A stretch of 55,221 nt of DNA from DQWO01 sp964478545 (GTDB taxonomy: Bacteria; Desulfobacterota; Anaeroferrophillalia; Anaeroferrophillales; Anaeroferrophillaceae), in NCBI GenBank assembly GCA_964478545.1, contig CAYZIS010000017.1, forward strand, positions 1 to 55,221, read 5' to 3'. Shown here in pieces: positions 40,773 through 49,295 of the stretch. The notes below the pieces were generated by a model, which was not told the DNA's origin, made no database searches, and saw only the letters and a list, made by a program, of their open reading frames with translations. The position numbers and the translations under genes are program-made. The number at the start of each line of letters is the position of its first letter. Position 1 is the first letter of the stretch.

Positions 40773-41646
40773 TGACTGCCTCTAAATAGGGTGCCGGAAT
40801 GGTAACCTGATATCTTACCCGGGCTTCAGCCAGCCATTGGCTGAAATGGTTTCTAAGCTTTAGGGCGTAAAGCTCATCCTTGACCTTATTTTCCACTTCT
40901 GAAAAAGTTTCAAAGCCCGCTGGTAGTAGATGGTCTAGCCTCATAAGGTGGTAGCCGTAGGGGCTATGGATGGCCGGGCTTATCTGATCGGGCTTCAACT
41001 GGGGAATGATTTTAGCGATTTCAGGCAAAAAATCATGGAGTTGCATGACCGGTAAATGCCCTCCTTGGGAAGCCTCCTCACCCAGCGAGTATTTTTTTGC
41101 TGCTTCTTCCATGCTTAACTGCTGCTTCTCAATTTTTTCTTTGAGTTCCCAGGCAAGATGTTCGTCAGCAACCAGAATCTGGGTTGTCTCATATCGTTTG
41201 TGCACCAGATAGTTTTTCTTATGCTTCCGGTAGTATTCCAATGTTTCCTGTCTGGATGGATAGCTTACCTTCCGGCCCAGGTCAATCATCGTTTTACGAA
41301 TAAGTTGTTCCAGGTTGTCTTCCTTGACAGCCAACCCCCTTTTTCGTCCTTCCATCACAATCAGGGTTTCATCGATAAGCTGGTCAAGAATAAATTGTTT
41401 AAGTTCTGCCGGGGTAACGTTTTCCTGTGGGGCGGCATGGGAGAAATCAGCCTTGTATTTCTGAATTCTTTCTTCCAGCTGTTTTTTTGTTATCTGCTGT
41501 TCGCCGACGGTGGCTATGATCTCCTGGCCCCGCTTTTCACAGGCCGAGTTTAGCGATATCCCCAAGAGCAGTAAAAAAAAGCAGGAATGATAACAAAAAG
41601 ACCGGATGACTGTTTCTGATTTCAGCTGAGTTAGTTTATGGAACAC
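40762..41646 (-). CDS. PpiC-type peptidyl-prolyl isomerase lipoprotein
   Basis: A 294-residue periplasmic parvulin. The N-terminal segment FFLLLLGISLNSAC ends in a lipobox (LNSAC), so it is probably an outer- or inner-membrane lipoprotein. IIATVGEQQITKKQLEERI is the SurA/PpiC-like N domain. The parvulin core has TQILVADEHLAWELKEKI, AAKKYSLGEEASQGGHLPVM and SPYGYHLMRLDHLLP. It overlaps the downstream surA-like gene by 11 bases, which supports coupled synthesis. The first 20 residues, before the hydrophobic stretch, may belong to an overlong start; internal ATGs are absent. Confidence 0.83.
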   Translation of the reverse strand: MFHKLTQLKSETVIRSFCYHSCFFLLLLGISLNSACEKRGQEIIATVGEQQITKKQLEERIQKYKADFSHAAPQENVTPAELKQFILDQLIDETLIVMEGRKRGLAVKEDNLEQLIRKTMIDLGRKVSYPSRQETLEYYRKHKKNYLVHKRYETTQILVADEHLAWELKEKIEKQQLSMEEAAKKYSLGEEASQGGHLPVMQLHDFLPEIAKIIPQLKPDQISPAIHSPYGYHLMRLDHLLPAGFETFSEVENKVKDELYALKLRNHFSQWLAEARVRYQVTIPAPYLEAVNEK

Positions 41647-41856
41647 AGTATGTAACCATCATGTGGTTTTATGGACTGGAAAAAGTAGCGGCACCTTTTA
41701 CGATGCCGCAGTCAGAACAATGCCGGGAAAAGTACAAGGGATTTCCGGCGAATAACCTCCATCCAGGTTGTTAGTAACTTACTCCTGAATTCCTGTCACT
41801 CTTTTCAGTACCCCCTTGAGGGGTATAAAAAACAAGAAATTGTCGAGAATATATTC

Positions 41857-41987
41857 AGGATGTTCGGGCTTGGCTCAAAGCGGGTTTGGCCGCCGAACGA
41901 ATCACCAGGACGGTGATTCGAGGCGGACGCCTCGGAGCCGGCCATGGATGGTCGGCGAGAATGAGCGAGAGCCATGCCGGAACATCT
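41857..41987. repeat. Family B palindromic element, copy 3
   Basis: Ends AGGATGTTCGGGC and GCCGGAACATC, with central arms CGAATCACC and GGTGATTCG around AGGAC. Its right flank (41993-42028) is the inverted form of copy 1's left flank and includes GCGGGCGTTAGCCCGC. It lies in the 384-base gap between two parvulin genes; I see no gene in that gap. Confidence 0.75.
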
Positions 41988-42030
41988 AGGTACATTGATT
42001 TGGGTTGCGGGCGTTAGCCCGCGTTAGTTG

Positions 42031-42906
42031 TTATTTTTTGCTGTCAAGTAATTCCGGGTAGGTTTTGACTTTTACCTGTTTTTTAAGCCCATCAACATAA
42101 TCCTTGAAGTACTGGTTCTTGCGCTCCGCCCGGATTTTATCGCCCAGCTTAGTTTTAACTTCATCAAAGGTCTGTTGCCGCCCTTCTTTTATTTCATCGA
42201 CGCGGATAATGTGGGAGCCGAACTTGGTTTTGACTACCTGACTTATTTCTTTTGGTTTCAGGGAAAAGGCCACATCGGAAAATTCCTTGACCATTTTTTC
42301 CCGGCTGAAGAATCCCAAGTCTCCACCCCTGGTCTTGCTTGGGCCGGTTGAAAATTCCTTGGCCAGAGTCGCAAAGTCTTCTCCTTTAAGGAGCTTTTGG
42401 CGTACTTCTTCTGCCTGTTTCTGGTCTTTCAGCAGGATGTGGCGGGCTTTGACCTGTTTCGGCTGCTGGAATTCCTTGAGGTTCTTATCATAATAGGATT
42501 TAAGCTCAGCATCGCTGATATCCTTGATTTTACGACTGATTTCCTGGTCCAACAAAGCGGCAACCACTATTTTTTTTCTGAATGCTTCAATCTGTTTCTT
42601 GACTATCGGGTTGTCCAGCATCTTTTGCCGCATCCCTTCCTGATAGATGATAGTGCGGGTTACCAGGGTGTCAAGAAATTCTTTCTGCATGGCCGGGTCA
42701 GCCGCCATTTGCCGGTACTGTGGCGGCAGGCTGTTTATTTCCTCTTTGAAATCAGCCATGGTAATCTTTTGACTGCCGATGGTGGCCAGGATTGTTGTGG
42801 CATCGTCTCCAGCCCAGAGGAAAGATGGAATCATAAAAAGCATGATGCATAATGATGCTAGGGATAATTTGATCGTTTTTGGATATTTTACGCTTCGATT
42901 CTGCAT
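42031..42906 (-). CDS. PpiC/PrsA-type peptidyl-prolyl isomerase
   Basis: Exported parvulin of 291 residues. The signal is LSLASLCIMLFMIPSFLWAG. The N domain has ILATIGSQKITMADFKEEI and the parvulin core ARHILLKDQKQAEEVRQKL, LLKGEDFATLAKEFSTGP, RGGDLGFFSREKMVKEF and FGSHIIRVDEI. No lipobox is seen, so it is likely free in the periplasm. It lies 86 bases downstream of mfd. The family B element separates it from the other two parvulin genes, which may have split a former operon. Confidence 0.88.
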   Translation of the reverse strand: MQNRSVKYPKTIKLSLASLCIMLFMIPSFLWAGDDATTILATIGSQKITMADFKEEINSLPPQYRQMAADPAMQKEFLDTLVTRTIIYQEGMRQKMLDNPIVKKQIEAFRKKIVVAALLDQEISRKIKDISDAELKSYYDKNLKEFQQPKQVKARHILLKDQKQAEEVRQKLLKGEDFATLAKEFSTGPSKTRGGDLGFFSREKMVKEFSDVAFSLKPKEISQVVKTKFGSHIIRVDEIKEGRQQTFDEVKTKLGDKIRAERKNQYFKDYVDGLKKQVKVKTYPELLDSKK

Positions 42907-42992
42907 TGAATATACTCCTCATAATTAGGTTACATGGTTTTTATTTCAGCTGCTATTATTTCCAGTTATAGAGGAAAAGGGAGGCTATCAGG

Positions 42993-45900
42993 TTAAAAGA
43001 TTTTTTGCAATAGGTTTTGAGCCCAGGGGAACAGGTCTTCGGGGTCAATTGACTGACGGATAATGAGGCCGTTATTGGGAGTGAGTTGATAATTTCCCGG
43101 TTCTGTTTGGATCAATGACATGATCTTATTAATATCCGGTTTTGATTCAGGGCTGAAATGAATGGCAACCCGGTTTTTTGCTACTTCAAAAAAATGGATA
43201 TGATATTCCATCAGGAGAATTTTTAATTTCCTGAGGTTGAATAACTCCTGTGTTTCTCCGGGCAGGGAGCCAAAACGGTCCATCAGCTCATCTTCCAGTT
43301 CATACAGGGACTGGTAATCAGAGCAGGTGGAAACTCGCTTGTAAGTTTGGAGCCTTAGTGAAATATCGGTGATATAGTTTGTGGGAATGTAAGCTGGCAG
43401 GTTTATTTTCAGCTCAGGCTCAACCTGCCTTTTGACTGGTTCTCCCCGGCGCTCCGCCACGGCTTCGGAAAGTAAATCCTGATACAGTTCATAACCGATG
43501 GCGCTGATGTGTCCCGATTGACTTTTTCCCAGCAGATTACCAGCTCCCCTTATTTCCAGATCCTGCATGGCAATGCGAAAGCCGGCTCCTAGGTCGCTGG
43601 CTTCGGCAAGGGCGCTCAATCGTCGGCGGGCATCATTAGGTAATTGGTCTAGAGCCGGAACCAGCAGATAGGTATAGGCCTTTTTCTGAGACCGGCCAAC
43701 CCGGCCACGAAGCTGATAGAGTTGAGCCAGACCGAATTTATGTGCTTTATTGATAATCATGGTGTTGACATTGGGTATGTCGAGTCCGGATTCAATGATG
43801 GTGGTACATAAAAGCAGGTCAAATTCATGGCTGGCAAAAGCCATCATCACTTTTTCCAGAGCGGCGGCTTTCATTTGTCCATGAGCGATTTCGAGTTTTA
43901 TCTCGGGAAGCAGGTGACGAAGGTGGGCGGCCATGGCCTCAATGGTTTTGACCGCATTATGAACAAAAAATATCTGTCCTCCCCGACCGATTTCCTTGGC
44001 TACGGCTTCTTTAATGATACTTTCATCATAGGCTGCTATATAAGTTCGTACTGCCAGTCGGTCACGAGGTGCGGTAGTGATGGTACTCATGGTTCTCATG
44101 CCGGACAATGACATCTGTAAGGTTCTTGGTATAGGAGTGGCGCTCATGGCCAGGACATCAATGTGCTGCTTGAGGGAGGTGATCTTTTCTTTATGGCGGA
44201 CGCCGAATTTGTGTTCCTCATCCAGAACCAGTAGCCCCAGATCTTTGAAGCGGACATCCAGCTGTAAGAGACGATGGGTGCCAATGATGACATCGACTGT
44301 TCCTCGGCTAAGCCTTTCAATGATTTCACGTTGTTCGCGAGGAGTTTTAAATCGGCTTAACATTTCTACCACGATAGGATAGGGAGCGAATCGCTGGCAA
44401 AAAGTACTATAGTGCTGCTGGGCCAGAATAGTGGTGGGGACCAGGATAGCTGCCTGCTTGCCGCTGGTGACTGCCATGAAAACCGCCCGAATAGCCACCT
44501 CGGTCTTGCCGTAACCTACATCACCACAAATCAGGCGATCCATGGGTCGATCGGCTTGCATGTCATGGATAACATCAGAAATGGCCTGTCCCTGATCTAA
44601 GGTTTCCTCATAGGCAAAACTGGCTTCAAATTCCTCGAAAATGGAATCCGGGTTTGGATAGGCATAGCCATGTTCAACTTGACGGCTGGCATAAAGATCA
44701 ATTAATTCCACCAGGAAATCATCAATGGCTTTTCTGGCCTTGATTTTTACCCGGTCCCACTGGCTGCTTCCCAGTTTAGTAAGCTTTGGTGGTTGTTCAC
44801 TGCTGCCATGATAGGTATGGATCAGGTTGAAACGATCAACCGGGACATAGATCAGGTCACCGCCCTGGTATTCCAGAATCAGGTAATCATTAGTGATCCC
44901 TTCTACCTCCAGTGTTTGTAAGCCTTTATAAATGCCGATGCCATGATCAAAATGAGTAATATAACTGCCGGGTTTCAGAGTGGTAAAATCATCAAAGAAA
45001 GCTTTTTGCTCCTGTGCCGGTCGGGCTTTGGTGCGAACAACCTTTTTAGTCCCGAAAATATCCGTTTCAGTGAGAATAATGATTCGTTCATCGAAGAGTC
45101 TGGTCCCTTGGCTTAAAGGTACCTGAAGGAGAAAGATGCCTCCAGAGTCGGGCATCTGTTTGAAAATGGCAAGAGGACAGGTTCCGGTGCTGAAAGGAAG
45201 ATGGTACTCAGTAAACAGGTGCTTGATTCGTTCGATACCGGACGGGCTTTTGCAGCAGTAAACAATCTGTTGTTTTTGTTTGAGCCAGCCGCGAAGAATT
45301 CCTGCCGCCGGAGCGAACAGGCCTTCCTGTTGCTGCGTTACCACCCTTAAAATTGCATCTCGTAGATCACGATTTGACTGGCTGTTACACTCCAGTGTTT
45401 TTCCGTTTTCCAAATCATCCTGAAAATTCCGGTGAACAATAAGTTGCCCTCTGGTGGGGAAAATTTCTTCCAGATCCTTGATATCTTTAAGGTATTGTGT
45501 TGGTGGAAAGCCGAATTTATGCCGTTCTCTGGTTTTGTCATAGGCATCAACCAGGAGGCTATGCAAGGTGGAGATTTTTTCGTTCAGTTGTGGCGGATTG
45601 ATAAAAATAGGTGTTGCCTTCTTGAGATAACTTCCAAGGTCATGCCAGGTGGGATGTATTGCCGGCAGCAGGCTGTCAATACCGGGAAAACTGGGGTTTT
45701 GATCCAGCTTCTTATAGATGGTTGTTATGTCAATATGTGGATCATTAAGGGAAATGAATTGTCCTTTCAGCCTTTCCTTTATCATCTGACGTTTTGCTGG
45801 CAACAGGATTTCATGGGCCGGGGCGATGATCAGTGATTCCAGCTCTTCCGACTGGCTTTTTTGGGATGCTGGATCAAATGGCCTGATTGATTCAATTTCA

Positions 45901-46493
45901 TCACCAAAGAAATCAAGCCTTAGGGGGAGGTCTGAAAGTGGTGAAAAAATATCAAATATACTTCCCCGGATACTGAAATCACCTGGTTCATCTACTGTTG
46001 GAACCCGTATATAACCAAGCTCATAGAGTTTTTTAGCAAGTTGTTCACGATTAATGGTGTCCCCCCAGTTGAGGGAGAAAAAACGCGCGTAAAATGAGGC
46101 CGGATCTATCATCCGGTCTATCAATGCGGTGATGGAGGTGAAGAGAATATAATTGTTTTCCTGCCTGATTTGGTGGAGAGCCTTGATGCGATCCTGCTCG
46201 ACACTGATCAGAGGCAGTACTTGTTGATATGGCAGTCGTTGCAGTGGCGGAAAATTTATAATTGGGTGCTGTGGTGACCTGAAACCCATGATCTTCTGAT
46301 AGCCGGCAACATCGCGGCTGAGCTCAAGGCTATGCTGGTATTCTTCGGTGATAATGATCAGGGGTTTGTCAACGTGACCAGCCAGTAAAGCAAAAAACAG
46401 CGCTGGAGCAGACCCTCTCAGACCGGATATGTCAATGCGCTGTCGGGAATTTACTTGTTCTGCTACGGTAGTTAGCTGATGGGAAAATGGCAT
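42993..46493 (-). CDS. mfd: Transcription-repair coupling factor Mfd
   Basis: DNA translocase of 1166 residues that removes RNA polymerase stalled at lesions and recruits UvrA. The UvrB-like N region has FPPLQRLPYQQVLPLISVEQ. The RNA polymerase-interacting domain is LEYQGGDLIYVPVDRFNLI. The RecG-like motor has DRLICGDVGYGKTEVAIRAV (Walker A) and LLVLDEEHKFGVRHKEK (DEEH), then SATPIPRTLQMSLSGMR. HKFGLAQLYQLRGRVGRSQK is motif VI. The C-terminal TRCF domain is complete. It lies 10 bases after the DUF116 gene, in the def-fmt-DUF116-mfd unit. Confidence 0.96.
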   Translation of the reverse strand: MPFSHQLTTVAEQVNSRQRIDISGLRGSAPALFFALLAGHVDKPLIIITEEYQHSLELSRDVAGYQKIMGFRSPQHPIINFPPLQRLPYQQVLPLISVEQDRIKALHQIRQENNYILFTSITALIDRMIDPASFYARFFSLNWGDTINREQLAKKLYELGYIRVPTVDEPGDFSIRGSIFDIFSPLSDLPLRLDFFGDEIESIRPFDPASQKSQSEELESLIIAPAHEILLPAKRQMIKERLKGQFISLNDPHIDITTIYKKLDQNPSFPGIDSLLPAIHPTWHDLGSYLKKATPIFINPPQLNEKISTLHSLLVDAYDKTRERHKFGFPPTQYLKDIKDLEEIFPTRGQLIVHRNFQDDLENGKTLECNSQSNRDLRDAILRVVTQQQEGLFAPAAGILRGWLKQKQQIVYCCKSPSGIERIKHLFTEYHLPFSTGTCPLAIFKQMPDSGGIFLLQVPLSQGTRLFDERIIILTETDIFGTKKVVRTKARPAQEQKAFFDDFTTLKPGSYITHFDHGIGIYKGLQTLEVEGITNDYLILEYQGGDLIYVPVDRFNLIHTYHGSSEQPPKLTKLGSSQWDRVKIKARKAIDDFLVELIDLYASRQVEHGYAYPNPDSIFEEFEASFAYEETLDQGQAISDVIHDMQADRPMDRLICGDVGYGKTEVAIRAVFMAVTSGKQAAILVPTTILAQQHYSTFCQRFAPYPIVVEMLSRFKTPREQREIIERLSRGTVDVIIGTHRLLQLDVRFKDLGLLVLDEEHKFGVRHKEKITSLKQHIDVLAMSATPIPRTLQMSLSGMRTMSTITTAPRDRLAVRTYIAAYDESIIKEAVAKEIGRGGQIFFVHNAVKTIEAMAAHLRHLLPEIKLEIAHGQMKAAALEKVMMAFASHEFDLLLCTTIIESGLDIPNVNTMIINKAHKFGLAQLYQLRGRVGRSQKKAYTYLLVPALDQLPNDARRRLSALAEASDLGAGFRIAMQDLEIRGAGNLLGKSQSGHISAIGYELYQDLLSEAVAERRGEPVKRQVEPELKINLPAYIPTNYITDISLRLQTYKRVSTCSDYQSLYELEDELMDRFGSLPGETQELFNLRKLKILLMEYHIHFFEVAKNRVAIHFSPESKPDINKIMSLIQTEPGNYQLTPNNGLIIRQSIDPEDLFPWAQNLLQKIF

Positions 46494-46502
46494 TGGAGTG
46501 TT

Positions 46503-47270
46503 TTAGTGACAGCTGAAAGTCAGGATTGCTTCTTCGACCCGTTTTATATCAACCCTGGTATTCCAGCAGGGGCCATTGGGACGTTGATTAAGAATGCCGT
46601 AGACCGGCAAAGGGTAGGTATCATGGATGCCGCTGGTCAAATCCCGTTCGCAGGCTACGGCAATGATCAGCCTTGGGCGATAATCTTTCACAATCTTACG
46701 GGCCAGAGTGCCGCCGGTGGCTACCGCAATCTTTGTTCCATATTTGTGGGCTAATTCCAGCAAATCCTTAATGTTGCATAAGCCGCATTGTTTGCAGTTT
46801 TCGATATTATTGGTTATTTTCTGCTGGCAATCAGCCAGCTGTAGGCAATGTGGCAGGAGCAGCAGAATCTTTTCCGGTGGCAGGTGAAGATGCCGGGACA
46901 GGATGAGCTGGTTGTTGATTTCAATGAAGGACTTTTTGATGCTCTCCCGGGAAACGCCGAATAGACGGCCGATGACAATCATCATTGGTAGAAAAACCTT
47001 GATCATCAGGCCTCTAAGTTTGCGGCCGAAAGGTAGTTCTTTCCCCAGGGACACCGTCAGGACCAGCAGAATCATGATGGTGCTGAAGACTACAAAAAAA
47101 ATCCCAACCAGTATCTGGGCCATGAGTGGTAAGACTGGATTGAGCTGTCGGAGCCCAACCGTTCCAACCCAGCCGAGGATATTGACTATCACCAGCACTA
47201 TAATAAAGGTCAGAATCAGCAGCCCAAGAAAAAGGCGTTTTTTAGAAGGGAATTCTGTTTCAGAGGTCAT
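46503..47270 (-). CDS. DUF116 family membrane protein
   Basis: A 255-residue protein with two or three N-terminal membrane helices (LFLGLLILTFIIVLVIVNIL, MAQILVGIFFVVFSTIMILL) and a cytoplasmic cysteine-rich domain with LLPHCLQLADCQQKI, NCKQCGLCNIKDLLEL and VACERDLTSG. The CxxCGxCxxxD motif could bind metal or a cluster. The family is known from anaerobes and archaea, with no confirmed function. It overlaps fmt by four bases and lies 10 bases before mfd. Its consistent presence beside translation-initiation genes (def, fmt) is worth noting. Confidence 0.88.
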   Translation of the reverse strand: MTSETEFPSKKRLFLGLLILTFIIVLVIVNILGWVGTVGLRQLNPVLPLMAQILVGIFFVVFSTIMILLVLTVSLGKELPFGRKLRGLMIKVFLPMMIVIGRLFGVSRESIKKSFIEINNQLILSRHLHLPPEKILLLLPHCLQLADCQQKITNNIENCKQCGLCNIKDLLELAHKYGTKIAVATGGTLARKIVKDYRPRLIIAVACERDLTSGIHDTYPLPVYGILNQRPNGPCWNTRVDIKRVEEAILTFSCH

Positions 47271-48226
47271 GGTGATAAAACTTTTTCCTGGGAGTTAAAT
47301 TGTTCTCCGGTGGTTACATGATTGCCCCGGAGAAAATCACTGGCATTTTGGGGCCGCCGACCTTCTGGTTGAACTCTGGTAATCTGAATAAATCCACTGC
47401 CACAGGCGGTGTAAAGCTGATGGCCATGTATCCAGATGGCTCCAGAAGTTAGTGGTTCAAGCGGATTCTTTGTCGTCAATGTCGCCATGAGGATCTTTAG
47501 TCGTTTTCCCCGCCAGAAAGTATACGTGCCTGGCCAGGGATTTAACGCCCGTATCCGCCGTTCAAGCTCATGGGCATCCTGGTTCCAGTTCAGCAGGCCG
47601 TCATGTTTATGAAGTTTTGGGGCGTAAGATGCTTTATCATTTTCCTGAGGGATAGGTTTGAGCAAACCGGCCTGCCACTTTTTCAGGGTTTCCCAGGCCA
47701 GTTCAGCTCCTAGGTTTTGCAGCTTTTCCGTCAGCTGGGTGCTGGTTTCGGATGCCTTGATTTCGCTTTTTCTCTGGAGCAGAATATCGCCGCAGTCAAT
47801 TTCGTCAGCCAGCAACTGGGTCGTAACCCCGGTAACTTCATCCCCCTGGAGCAGACTCCAGATAATGGGTGCCGGCCCTCGGTAGGCCGGGAGCAGTGAA
47901 GGATGTAAGTTGATGGATGACTGGCGGGGAAGGGTAATCAGGGAATGAGGAATTAACTGGCCGTAATCAATGACTACCAGGAAATCGGCAGCGAATTTGG
48001 AACATATTTCCATATCTGCCTGGCTTCCAAGCTTCTCTGGGGTGATGACAGATAAGCCCAGTTCCAAGGCCCTCAGTTTGATCGGGGTGGGGTGGTATTG
48101 GCGACCGCGACCTCGACGGCGATCCGGTTGGCTGACAACCAGCAGGTTTTCTGCCGGTAGATTGGCCGCCATGATCTCCAGAGAAGGGAGAGCGAAGGTG
48201 CCGGAGGCAGCCAGAATGACTTTCAT
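47267..48226 (-). CDS. fmt: Methionyl-tRNA formyltransferase
   Basis: Formylates the initiator methionyl-tRNA with 10-formyl-THF. The catalytic motifs INLHPSLLPAYRGPAPI and LADEIDCGDILLQRK (Asp) are complete; the N-terminus is VILAASGTFALPSLEIM. The C-terminal OB-like domain, which holds tRNA, is seen as RIRALNPWPGTYTFWRGKRL. Length is 319 residues. Four-base overlaps with def (48223-48226) and DUF116 (47267-47270) show tight coupling. Confidence 0.96.
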   Translation of the reverse strand: MKVILAASGTFALPSLEIMAANLPAENLLVVSQPDRRRGRGRQYHPTPIKLRALELGLSVITPEKLGSQADMEICSKFAADFLVVIDYGQLIPHSLITLPRQSSINLHPSLLPAYRGPAPIIWSLLQGDEVTGVTTQLLADEIDCGDILLQRKSEIKASETSTQLTEKLQNLGAELAWETLKKWQAGLLKPIPQENDKASYAPKLHKHDGLLNWNQDAHELERRIRALNPWPGTYTFWRGKRLKILMATLTTKNPLEPLTSGAIWIHGHQLYTACGSGFIQITRVQPEGRRPQNASDFLRGNHVTTGEQFNSQEKVLSP

Positions 48227-48729
48227 GGCTGCTGCATTTTTCTTTTTTTTAGTTTACGCAGATAAATATCCCGCTTCAAAGAACTGATGCGATCGATGAA
48301 GAGAATGCCGTTCAAGTGGTCAATCTCATGCTGCAGGACGATGGCGAAAAGTCCCTCGGCAGTAAATTCGATTTCTTTTTCATCCAGTGTTACCCCCCTG
48401 ACCAGAACTTCGGCATAGCGAGGAACTTCTGCGGTAAACTCAGGAACACTGAGACAGCCTTCATCGATGGCATTATGTCCTTCCCCGCTGACGATGACTG
48501 GATTGATCAGGGTGATGAGATTGACTTTCTCCGCTTTGCCCGGGTCCGCAACAATCAGTCGTTGGGAAACGCCAATCTGGGGTGCGGCCAGGCCGATGCC
48601 GGAAGCGGTGTACATGGTTTCCACCATGTCGGCTGCCAATGTATGGATCTGTCCATCGATGTTGGCAATCTCATCAGCTTTCCGGGCCAGAACCTGCTCT
48701 GGGTAGACACAAATTTTATGGAATGACAT
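48223..48729 (-). CDS. def: Peptide deformylase
   Basis: Metalloenzyme of 168 residues that removes the formyl group from nascent chains. All three motifs are present: GIGLAAPQIGVS, EGCLSVPEF (metal Cys) and QHEIDHLNGILF (HExxH metal His residues). It opens the def-fmt-DUF116-mfd unit. A near-consensus promoter (48817-48846) and a terminator-like hairpin (48775-48804) lie upstream on the same strand. Confidence 0.96.
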   Translation of the reverse strand: MSFHKICVYPEQVLARKADEIANIDGQIHTLAADMVETMYTASGIGLAAPQIGVSQRLIVADPGKAEKVNLITLINPVIVSGEGHNAIDEGCLSVPEFTAEVPRYAEVLVRGVTLDEKEIEFTAEGLFAIVLQHEIDHLNGILFIDRISSLKRDIYLRKLKKRKMQQP

Positions 48730-48774
48730 TTTTCAAGGTAGCCTTTATGTTCCCGGCCAGGACCGGTTTAGTAG

Positions 48775-48804
48775 AAAAAAGATAAGGAGTAAAAAATCCT
48801 TATC
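48775..48804 (-). terminator. Terminator-like hairpin in the def leader
   Basis: On the minus strand, GATAAGGA and TCCTTATC form a perfect 8-bp stem around eight bases, followed by TTTTTT. It lies between the def promoter and its start codon, directly after the predicted transcription start. It could be an attenuator, a stabilising 5' hairpin, or the end of a distal transcript. Confidence 0.6.
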
Positions 48805-48816
48805 TGATCGTAGGTT

Positions 48817-48846
48817 AATATAATAAGTGAAGAGCCTAAATGTCAA
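48817..48846 (-). promoter_or_regulatory. Sigma-70 promoter for def
   Basis: On the minus strand, TTGACA (48846-48841) and TATATT (48822-48817) are separated by 18 bases. They lie 14 bases inside the edge of family A copy 4. Confidence 0.7.
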
Positions 48847-48859
48847 TGGTATTTTGTCC

Positions 48860-49106
48860 CAGCAGTGTCCGGTGAAAGTTGCATACTGTCAATCGGAGCT
48901 GGTTTCAGCGCTTTTTGGCGCTCGATTGTCTGCTTCTCCAGCGGCTCATTACGCTAAAGTTGCCAAACTCGCCCTGTAGGGCTCAAACATGGCAACTTTC
49001 ACGCTCCAATCGCCGGGAAAAGCAACGTCATCTCACGATGTCGCGCTTGAAACAGCACCGGTTGCCGACATTGAACACGACGCAAAAAGCATACCGGACA
49101 GTTCTG
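48860..49106 (-). mobile_element. Family A non-autonomous element, copy 4 (reversed)
   Basis: A 247-bp copy in reverse orientation with termini CAGCAGTGTCCGG and CCGGACAGTTCTG. The flanking 9-mers are ATTTTGTCC and ATTTTGCCC, a duplication with one change. It lies between the divergent def and htpG promoters. Both predicted promoters are just outside the element. Confidence 0.9.
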
Positions 49107-49123
49107 ATTTTGCCCATTGGTCC

Positions 49124-49153
49124 TTGACAGGAGGTCGATATTTTTTGTATTTA
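49124..49153 (+). promoter_or_regulatory. Candidate promoter for htpG
   Basis: TTGACA at 49124-49129, an 18-base spacer and TATTTA at 49148-49153. CCCCATA follows at 49154-49160 and resembles a heat-shock -10, but no matching -35 is at the right distance. Confidence 0.5.
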
Positions 49154-49295
49154 CCCCATAACGAAGATGATGGAGTTTTTACGAAACCATCACCATTGAC
49201 ATATTTTCAAGAATGATTATCTTGTTGATGTTTGCCAGGCAGGGAATTTCCCCTGTTAAAGCTTTTTTTACTCAAAATTACTAATAAGGAGCAGC

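Noticed and set aside
49124..49161. Heat-shock sigma-32 promoter for htpG
   Set aside because: CTTGACA and CCCCATA are present but 24 bases apart, well outside the usual spacing. A sigma-70 reading fits better.
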